DNA from: Selaginella kraussiana | Taxonomy: Eukaryota; Streptophyta; Lycopodiopsida; Selaginellales; Selaginellaceae | DNA: 22,672 bases | Assembly: GCA_001021135.1 (NCBI GenBank) | Contig: LDJE01103508.1 | Coordinates: 1 to 22,672, forward strand | Reading direction: 5' to 3' | Shown here: piece after piece, positions 17,518 to 22,672 of the stretch | How the letters are laid out: the number at the start of each line of letters is the position of its first letter | Numbering within the stretch: the stretch's first letter is position 1 | Notes under the pieces: model-generated | What the model saw: only the letters and a program-made list of their open reading frames with translations | What the model was told of the DNA's origin: nothing | Database searches by the model: none | Translations under genes and position numbers: made by a program

Positions 17518-18534
17518 GTAGTCTTCCGTCATGATTTGAGCAACTGATGCACTTTCCAATCGGTACCTGCCGCTGGTGATGCTCTGCAGCCCCAGCTTCA
17601 CTGCTCGAATACAGCCTGCCATGTGAAGACAAAGAGGACTACACTCACGTGGAAGTAGTTCATAGTAGTAAGCACCATGCAAACCCCTAGGCGGCTTGTA
17701 TCGCTGGAAGTATTACCCTTGGACAACTAGTTCTCCCTCAACAAATGATTGTTTCCACCCGTCCAATTGCGACTCCTTGAGTGCTTCTAGTGGAGAAGTA
17801 CAGATCGCCAACCAGAGGTCATCTTTGTCGCTCTCATCTAGACAAACAATTGCATAGATGTCACCTACCTCCAAATAACTTTCAAGACATTTCCATTCAG
17901 AGCACGGAGCAAAAATTGGTTCCACATGTTCAGGATTGGTGATGAGACCCTTTGTTTTCCGCAACTGCTCCAGCCAGGTACTCACGTGCCGCGCTCGACG
18001 GCACTTCTCTTGCTCAGCATTCAGACAAAACTCACAAAAACAGCTCAGGTTGCAGATCAATAGACTGGTTGTCCTTGTTGTAGAGTGGCTGATCACTAAA
18101 TGGATGTTTTGGGTTTCGGGAATTGTTTCGCATCAAAGATGTCGGCTGCGATCATTAGCATCCATCTCCACAAGGTGGAAGTACCTTCAAGTGTTTGAGT
18201 TGCTGAAATGCTAAAGCAACAAGTTGTACGCATCCTCCACACACTGGAGTTTGGCGCCGCCATGTTTCAGCTGCTCCAGACTGAGTGTAGACCTCATATT
18301 CATTGCACCACCATCTGTGACACTCTTCCCATGATCGGCCCTGAGATAAAACCACCACATGTGGACTCCAAACTAGGAAAAATATCTAGAAACCTGATAG
18401 AACGCTTGACTAGACTTGAACTGTGAGACAGCGCTATTAGACCACACCCAGTTTGTAGCAATTGAGATGTTTTGTGTCGCTAACCATGTCTGTTACACCT
18501 TGAAGCAATGTTGGGAAAACAATGTGTCATGAGT
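17509..18534 (-). pseudogene. Copy A, last exon: core and C-terminal Cys cluster
   Basis: This is 342 codons in one frame (1026 bases), from the acceptor ACAATGCAG to TGA. It starts THDTLFSQHCFKV, then NWVWSNSAVSQFKSSQAFYQ, ADHGKSVTDGGAMNMRSTLS, RYFHLVEMDANDRSRHL, CETIPETQNIHLVISHSTTR, NLSCFCEFCLNAEQEKCRRA, and ends with VGDIYAIVCLDESDKDDLWL, PPRGLHGAYYYELLPREC and GRYRLESASVAQIMTEDYC. Six stops lie in frame (TAA, TAG, TAG, TGA, TGA, TAG), all reachable from Gln, Arg or Trp codons by one transition, and no frameshift is needed. WSN at the second putative catalytic site would be WSD in an active protein. Confidence 0.75.
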
Positions 18535-18635
18535 CTGCATTGTCACCAAGAAAAACATTGGAAACTAGTTTGTAGTAAGTAGTAATTAGTAACTAGTAAG
18601 TAGTAAGTTGTCACTAGTAACTAGCAACTAAAAAG

Positions 18636-18725
18636 TAGAACCTTGTCATTGCTGAGGTAAAAGTGCTACTCCAGAACCACTTCATCTTTAACTTTTCGGT
18701 ATGTGGCGTGCACAAACACTGTCAT
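18636..18725 (-). pseudogene. Copy A, short exon after MHWHS
   Basis: It follows TGTTTTCAG and reads MTVFVHATYRKVKDEVVLE, a TAG, then HFYLSNDK. The donor is poor (GTTCTA), so the right border is uncertain. The continuing beta-strand-like pattern (TVFVHATYR) fits the core fold of the preceding exon. Confidence 0.5.
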
Positions 18726-18778
18726 CTGAAAACAAGTTTTGAGGTTATCAACTTAGTTATGAAACACTAGATGTTTAC

Positions 18779-18892
18779 CTGATTGCTGTGCCAATGCATG
18801 GACTGTATCTCGTCTTGCTCTTTGAATGTGTAATTCTCCAAGAAATCAATGACCAAGACAATCACATCTTCAAAGAATGTCGTAAGGGATTC
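18779..18892 (-). pseudogene. Copy A, exon with first putative catalytic Asp
   Basis: It follows TTTTCCAG and reads ESLTTFFEDVIVLVIDFLEN, YTFKEQDEIQSMHWHSNQ, ending at CAG|GTAAAC. A hydrophobic strand ending in Asp (VLVIDFLENY) is where the first acidic residue of a DDE nuclease would lie, and MHWHS follows. It is open throughout, with no stop. Confidence 0.7.
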
Positions 18893-18946
18893 CTGGAAAA
18901 TCTTAGCATTAGTGTAGACAAACTAGTGAACTGGAAAACTACTAAC

Positions 18947-19397
18947 CTGAAACATGGCTGATTGCCATCATGCATGAAAGTTGTGCATCACGAACTTGGG
19001 CATTTTGGTCAGAACTACTTGGACAGTTGACCAACCAGAGCGGTGGGATGTTGGAGCTTGAGGTGCTTTGTGGAAGTAGATTCCTCATCATCAGCAGCTC
19101 GTTGTTGGGTGGATACCACTACTTTATAGAAAACCTTGTAGGTCACCAAAACAGTAGTGTTCTGCAACTCCAGTGGGCAGAAAAACACATCTGAGTTGTT
19201 CTTGTAGCCACAAATGTTGCACTCTTGTAACAAGCACTTCTTGGCATGCCACTCCTCATCTTCATCCTGGAGAGGACACAGAGATTGCTGCCACCATTCA
19301 TTGAAAGAGTCGAAGATGTAGAATCCCACTTGACTCTTGTCACTATCAGGAGGATGACAAATCGCACATAGGCATGAGCAATCCTTGTGAATGCCAT
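18947..19397 (-). pseudogene. Copy A, Cys-rich exon
   Basis: It follows TTTTTGTAG and reads DGIHKDCSCLCAICHPPDSD, GFYIFDSFNEWWQQSLCPLQ, HAKKCLLQECNICGYKNNSD and a basic/polar part. It ends, in another frame, with MPKFVMHNFHA, a TGA, and WQSAMFQ before GTTAGT. The Cys spacing (C-x-C-x-C-x2-C and C-x5-C-x2-C) suggests zinc binding. A frame change is needed between the KLQHPTALVG and MPKFVMHNF parts, the only one I found in this gene downstream of 19907. HNFxARWQ is what I expect from memory of relatives, so the TGA probably replaced an Arg codon. Confidence 0.65.
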
Positions 19398-19651
19398 CTA
19401 CAAAAACAAGTAAGAACCAGTAAGAACATGACTAGTAACAACCAGTAAAAACATAACTATTAACAACCAATAAAAACAAAACTAGTAACAACTAGTTACA
19501 AATAACTAGCAACAACCAGTAACAAATAACTAGTAACAACCAGTAAGAACATAACTAGTATCAACCCGTAAGAACCAGTTACAAATAACTACTAGTAAGA
19601 CCAAAAAGTTGAAGAACTAAAACTACACACTCCTAACTCCTAACTACTGAC
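19398..19651 (-). repeat. Intron of copy A with ACTAGTAACA repeats
   Basis: A 254-nt intron, most of it (about 19402-19605) irregular repeats of ATAACTAGTAACAACCAGTA with AAGAAC spacers, period near 25-30. A second small cluster of the same words lies at 18575-18645 in a later intron. The matching intron in copy B (from 22410) also holds a tandem array, but of a different unit. Confidence 0.75.
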
Positions 19652-19832
19652 CTGCATGAAGCCGCATAGCTCATATAGCGAGTCTTAGGTACTCCATCTG
19701 TATATATTGCTCGCAGCAACACATGTTCCTATCATTGAGAGTTTGAACATACCATGGCTTCAGTATCTCAAAAAACCTTTGGCTGATCTCAATCTGTGCA
19801 TACTTCTCATGAAAAACGTTATAGGGCTCCAA
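19652..19832 (-). pseudogene. Copy A, 181-bp Cys exon
   Basis: It follows the acceptor ATACTAG and reads LEPYNVFHEKYAQIEISQRF, FEILKPWYVQTLNDRNMCCC and EQYIQMEYLRLAI, ending in phase 1 before GTCAGT. One TGA lies in frame near the end. Copy B has an exon of exactly the same length (22229-22409), the same acceptor context (TAG|TTGGA) and the same end phase, with ALKPFYIRTLKNKNVCYCEN at the matching place. This is the strongest evidence that both are real exons of one family. Confidence 0.85.
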
Positions 19833-19906
19833 CTAGTATCGAGAACCCAAGGAATACATGTCAGAAAAACTAGAAACAAAGTACTATTGTATGCTAATTG
19901 ATGTAC

Positions 19907-20575
19907 CTGAGTGGTTTCAAGAAACTGCTTGGGATGGGATAAGTACACATTCCGGTCCACGTGCTTCTAGCAGACATGTTTTTTCTCCGGGGAAATGAGG
20001 GTGTTGTTGTTCCAGAAGGCTGAAACCAGTTGCTTTGTAGAAGGAGAAAGGGAGTCAGACCGCTTCTTCCGAACCCCTAGTGCCCAGAAACCCGTTTTTT
20101 GAATGACAACCATTCTCCTCTCCCGAGTGGCCTTCAGATTTCGGTGGTTGATACCCAGCAGCTCAGCCACCTTCTTATATGAGATTGTTGAACAGTCAGA
20201 TCCAGATACCATCACCATGGAAGCCCTCTTGGCTGCAAGCTTATCTGCCAATTGAACCCCTTTCACCAGCTGCAAACCCTCTCTCAACTTCTCCAAAACT
20301 AGTGACTCGTCTCCATGGTCCTTAGAAGACTCCAAAAAACCAACCTCCTGCTTGAGTCTCCTCCGATTGAGGAAGGAGCACAACACCATGGCTTGCATCT
20401 CCGGACAGGCTCCTTGATTGGCGGCATCAAAGATGTCAGCCAGCTGTTTGGCTCGCCATCGAGCCTCCCAAGACCACCTCTGATATCTTTGAACCGCTTG
20501 GTCAATGGCTACTTACCTGATGTAGTAGACCCTATTACCCTTCTCGTCAGTTCTTGGAGTAGTTTTCACTGTCAT
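19907..20575 (-). pseudogene. Copy A, exon with helical domain and FLETTQ motif
   Basis: It starts MTVKTTPRTDEKGNRVYYIR after an acceptor-like CTCCAG. It runs through AVQRYQRWSWEARWRAKQLA, DIFDAANQGACPEMQAMVLC, YKKVAELLGINHRNLKATRE and SLSPSTKQLVSAFWNNN, and ends VYLSHPKQFLETTQ at a CAG|GTACAT donor. Two stops lie in frame: TAA after YYIR (or a 37-nt intron there, which would be very short) and TAG after KKHVC. The VAELLGINHRNLKATRERR part looks like a helix-turn-helix. Copy B lines up with it from LACITGLPHRCINIARRRRT on. Confidence 0.7.
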
Positions 20576-20772
20576 CTGGAGCACAACCAACTAATGTGTG
20601 AGAGGAGGATTGAGATCTGGTTGAATGAAGCAAAACCCAACTCCAGCAACTCACTAACTCTCACATTTTCACTCAAAAACTACTAGAATCTAACTCCGAG
20701 TTCATGAGAATCCCGCGTCCATATCTTGAAATCCATGCACACAATCCAAGTGTGGGTGGAAGGAATTGAATG

Positions 20773-20894
20773 TTGTAACACATTATTAGTTAGCATTAGT
20801 TGTCATGTCCCATCAACACAATGTCAAGTTGACACTAAACCAATTTTGATAGCTAATGTGGCATCTGACCTGGTGGCTAATATTAGTGTTACAA
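20773..20894. mobile_element. Candidate MITE
   Basis: About 122 bp bounded by inverted ends TTGTAACACATTATTAG and CTAATATTAGTGTTACAA. The inside is also partly symmetric (a TGTCAAGTTGACA near-palindrome in the middle). It is non-coding and lies in the proposed intron between the first two exons of copy A. The size and inverted ends fit a miniature inverted-repeat transposable element. I cannot assign a superfamily, and the target duplication is not clear. Confidence 0.5.
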
Positions 20895-20899
20895 ACTAG

Positions 20900-21143
20900 T
20901 GGGATCCAAAACCAAGTGGTCATAAAAACAACTTTTTTGGCTACATCGTAGGGTGCTTTTGCCCCACCAGAAAGTCGAAGGCAAATTCATGAACTCCTTC
21001 ACTTTGGCAGGGCGGCTCTCTAAGTCTTGATCCTCAAAGTTGATGGAACTTGAACTAGCTGTGGGTGACAAGGTGGCTGAGAGGATGCTGGAGTCGAGGT
21101 CAATGGTGATGAAGAAGAACTCATCACCATGAACCCGATTGCT
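20900..21143 (-). pseudogene. Copy A, N-terminal exon
   Basis: The minus strand reads HGDEFFFITIDLDSSILSAT, then SSSSINFEDQDLESRPAKVK and EFMNLPSTFW. Copy B has a matching SDEFLFITTSQSGKL segment at about 21650, followed by EELKPPVEFMLRSINF. The shared DEF-hydrophobic-IT start in both copies is the main support. The left border is a TAG or an acceptor just before QASNRVHGDE, and the right border (donor) is not clear. I do not see a start codon in frame. Confidence 0.5.
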
Positions 21144-21209
21144 TGCCTGCTAGTGAGATCCATTGGCACTGGTGGTGATCACCCGTCATCGACATCTTAA
21201 ATTTCCCCG

Positions 21210-21217
21210 TATAAAAA
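21210..21217 (+). promoter_or_regulatory. TATA box of copy B
   Basis: TATAAAAA followed by CCCTCC, about 30 bases before a CCACATTTG that would suit a transcription start, and about 155 bases before the first ATG. Confidence 0.55.
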
Positions 21218-21352
21218 CCCTCCAAAGCCAGCCCTCCACATTTGTTTCCCCAAGGTTTTCTCAGGCCTCTTTCATCCATCTCGAGTATCCAGGTTTGTTT
21301 CATTCTTCCTCCCCTTTAAGCTCTTCAATGGACGTGATGTTTCTCTAAAATC

Positions 21353-21361
21353 TTAGGGTTT
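21353..21361 (+). promoter_or_regulatory. Telo-box
   Basis: TTAGGGTTT, the reverse complement of AAACCCTAA, a motif known from 5' regions of many plant genes. It lies just before the ATG at 21367. Confidence 0.5.
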
Positions 21362-21479
21362 TGGCAATGAAGAGAAACTGGGAGAGCAAGACCCGCCATC
21401 TAGATATTTTGACTTTTAGGTTCTCGAGGATGCTTGTTCGAGTTTTACAGTGGTTTGCACCTCTTCGGACATTGAATTT

Positions 21480-21860
21480 CCACCTTCCAGGTTCCATACA
21501 ACGAACTTGAAGGTGCAATTCCTCAAGGTGCAGACTTCCACACCCCAGATGGCTCGGTGGGAGAGCAGGCCAGTGGAGCTCGGTGGGCATGTGCTGGCAT
21601 ACTCCTTGAATTAGGTCTAATGGGTCCAGTGGGTCCAAAGGTCTGATGAGTTCCTCTTCATCACCACGTCCCAATCTGGAAAACTCATTTTTGCCCCAAC
21701 TAATATTCTTCACGAGGAGGAGCTCAAGCCTCCTGTAGAGTTCATGCTCCGGTCCATCAACTTTGCAAACCATGGCTCAACGGTGAAGAGCTTGGTGAAA
21801 TGCACAAGGTTGCCAAAAGGGTTCGACCTGCTTAACAGCCAAAAGTCGTTTTAAGACAGC
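21480..21860 (+). pseudogene. Copy B, N-terminal region
   Basis: Two overlapping open frames, one with FQVPYNELEGAIPQGADFHT and WACAGILLELGLMGPVGPKV, the other with DEFLFITTSQSGKLIFAPTN, ILHEEELKPPVEFMLRSINF and STVKSLVKCTRLPKGFDLLN. The second matches the N-terminal exon of copy A (DEFFFIT). A frame change or intron near 21625-21650 joins them. I do not recognise the domain. Confidence 0.45.
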
Positions 21861-21869
21861 TACACCCGG

Positions 21870-22164
21870 CCCATTGTTTCCAATGGCTAAGTCCTTCTCC
21901 CTTGCATGCATCACCGGTTTGCCCCATCGTTGCATCAACATAGCTCGGAGAAGAAGGACAAACATTTTTCTACAGAATGGTCGGTGAGCACTTGGTGGGA
22001 GCAAGCGAATAAGTGATTCAACACCAGATGACACCAAGTAGCTTGTGGAGAGGTGGTGGGAGACAAAGACTTGTGTTTCACCAAGAACAAAGGACTTTTG
22101 CTTCAAACGAGTTGGTAGAAAGTAATACATGACCCATACCAAACAGTTCCTGGAAACTACTCAG
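21870..22164 (+). pseudogene. Copy B, exon with FLETTQ motif
   Basis: One frame reads MAKSFSLACITGLPHRCINI, ARRRRTNIFLQNGR, a TGA, ALGGSKRISDSTPDDTK, a TAG, LVERWWETKTCVSPRTKDFC, FKRVGRK, a TAA, and YMTHTKQFLETTQ at the donor GTAAGT. It lines up along its length with copy A (20200-19907). The three stops are each one transition from Trp or Gln codons. Confidence 0.65.
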
Positions 22165-22228
22165 GTAAGTAAAGCATTATAGTACTTTTGAAGACATTGT
22201 TTTCTAAATAGTACTTGTTTTGCATTAG

Positions 22229-22409
22229 TTGGAACTGTTCCTGGAATTCCAGAAGTCATATTCAAAGGTCGAAATCGGGCCAAGGATGTTTCAAGCTCTC
22301 AAGCCGTTCTACATTAGAACTTTGAAAAACAAGAACGTTTGCTACTGTGAGAATCATATGCAGATGGAGCGCTTCAATGATGCACTCTGTATCATTCTAA
22401 CCGACAAAC
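22229..22409 (+). pseudogene. Copy B, 181-bp Cys exon
   Basis: It follows GCATTAG and reads LELFLEFQKSYSKVEIGPRM, FQALKPFYIRTLKNKNVCYC and ENHMQMERFNDALCIILTDK, ending in phase 1 before GTAAGT. It is open throughout. Length, acceptor context and end phase equal those of copy A's exon at 19832-19652. Confidence 0.85.
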
Positions 22410-22463
22410 GTAAGTGAGTTCAATTAGTGGTTTGGTTGTTTAGTTGGAGGTGTTCTGAAATAG

Positions 22464-22672
22464 TTTGTGAGAAGTACTACCGCATAACTGAGTTTTTATG
22501 TTGTCAATTCATTTATGAGAAGTACTGCCGCATAAGTGATTTTCTATGTTATCAAGTCATTTGTGAGAAGTACTGTGCCGCATAACTGATTTCTGTAATA
22601 TCAAGTCGTTTGTCAGAAATACTCTGTCGCATGACTATTTTTTGTGTTGCCAAATTGTTTGTGAGAAGTACT
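22464..22672 (+). repeat. 48-49 bp tandem repeat in copy B intron
   Basis: The units start TTTGTGAGAAGTACT (variants) at 22464, 22512, 22560, 22609 and 22658. The period is 48, 48, 49, 49, and the last unit runs off the window. The shared words are GAGAAGTACT, CCGCATAACTGA and TATCAAGTC. It lies in the intron after the 181-bp exon, the same place where copy A has its own array. Confidence 0.9.

Larger units (their letters stand above)
17509..21143 (-). pseudogene. Copy A of an undescribed DDE-like, Cys-rich gene family
   Basis: This is a minus-strand gene with at least seven exons. Proposed exons: 21143-about 20900, 20575-19907, 19832-19652, 19397-18947, 18892-18779, 18725-about 18636 and 18534-17509. 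Most junctions are good GT..AG. Domains in order: an acidic N-terminal part with DEFFFIT; a helical part with SWEARWRAKQLADIFDAANQ; a helix-turn-helix-like stretch (VAELLGINHRNLKATRERR); the HPKQFLETTQ motif; a Cys module (CCCEQYIQME, CSCLCAICHPP, HAKKCLLQECNICGYK); a core with VIDFLENYTF, MHWHS and ADHGKS..DGG; and a C-terminal CFCEFC..C..HV..W cluster with a BAH-like end. The core order (Asp after a hydrophobic strand, W-S-D/N, H-G-K, D-G-G) resembles DDE-type transposases. I believe related uncharacterised proteins exist in other plants and animals, but this comes from memory. About ten stops make this copy inactive. Confidence 0.75.
21144..21366 (+). promoter_or_regulatory. Shared 5' region and leader of copy B
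   Basis: This is the stretch between the first exon of copy A (minus) and the first ATG of copy B (plus). It holds a TATA box at 21210, a pyrimidine-rich leader from about 21240 (CATTTGTTTCCCC, TTCATTCTTCCTCCCC) and a telo-box at 21353. With copy A starting near 21143, it may serve both genes. Confidence 0.5.
21367..22672 (+). pseudogene. Copy B of the DDE-like, Cys-rich family, runs off the window
   Basis: Plus strand. Recognisable parts: a first frame MKRNWESKTRHLDILTFRF from the ATG; a segment VPYNELEGAIPQGADFHTPD, then GEQASGARWACAGILLELGL; SDEFLFITTSQSGKL and EELKPPVEFMLRSINFANHG; then LACITGLPHRCINIARRRRT; then SPRTKDFCFKRVGRK, a TAA, and YMTHTKQFLETTQ at a CAG|GTAAGT donor at 22164. 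After a 64-nt intron comes the 181-bp exon 22229-22409. Stops include TGA, TAG and TAA where copy A or the family pattern has a Trp or Gln codon (for example TK(stop)LV against TKQLV in copy A). Some frame changes lie upstream of 21860. The rest of the gene (core and C-terminus) lies beyond the right edge. Confidence 0.65.

Noticed and set aside
19402-19605. CRISPR-like array
   Set aside because: The repeats are irregular in length and sequence, spacers are not unique, and the array sits in an intron of a eukaryotic gene.
21345-21773. Minus-strand open frame of 142 codons
   Set aside because: It is antisense to the N-terminal segments of copy B, which match copy A (DEF..FIT). It has no motif of its own beyond a low-complexity run (RPLDPLDPLDL).
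21777-22142. Minus-strand open frame of 121 codons
   Set aside because: It is antisense to the copy B exon that aligns with copy A; the plus strand carries the conserved motif and the splice donor.

Overview
The window looks like repeat-rich, probably heterochromatic nuclear DNA of a land plant, most likely a non-seed plant (lycophyte or bryophyte type). The reasons are chromodomain-bearing Ty3/gypsy elements, short introns of about 50-90 nt with GT..AG ends, a plant telo-box (TTAGGGTTT) next to a TATA box, and GC content in the mid-forties. The genus cannot be fixed from the sequence alone. No rRNA, tRNA or CRISPR was seen.

Layout. About 340-2545 is a truncated chromovirus fragment on the minus strand. 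From about 2700 to 5290 lies a patchwork of diverged, partly inverted copies of exon- and intron-like blocks. From 8480 down to 5465, on the minus strand, runs one long decayed multi-exon gene that I do not recognise; its C-terminal part has a possible methyltransferase-like order of motifs (weak). From 8740 to 16840 is a nested pair of related chromoviruses. An older plus-strand copy (partial LTR, gag, protease, reverse transcriptase, integrase) is split within gag by a younger minus-strand copy at 9107-14086. The younger copy has two LTRs of about 388 bp, a polypurine tract, a chromodomain and a 5-bp target duplication. All these elements are broken fossils.

From 17509 to the right edge are two diverging copies of one gene family. 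Copy A runs on the minus strand (21143-17509) and copy B on the plus strand (21367 to beyond the edge). The family combines a helical N-terminal region, a HPKQFLETTQ motif, a Cys-rich module, a core that resembles a DDE-type nuclease/transposase, and a C-terminal Cys cluster. The two copies share an exon of exactly 181 bp with the same intron phase, and both carry tandem repeats in the next intron. A candidate MITE lies in an intron of copy A. Copy B has a plausible TATA box and telo-box.

A theme across the non-viral genes is that stop codons interrupt otherwise long, intact frames. Nearly all of these stops can be explained by one C-to-T or G-to-A change, as expected from methylated-cytosine decay. 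Copy A's last exon keeps one frame for 342 codons with only such stops inside. The undescribed A/B family is the most interesting content here.
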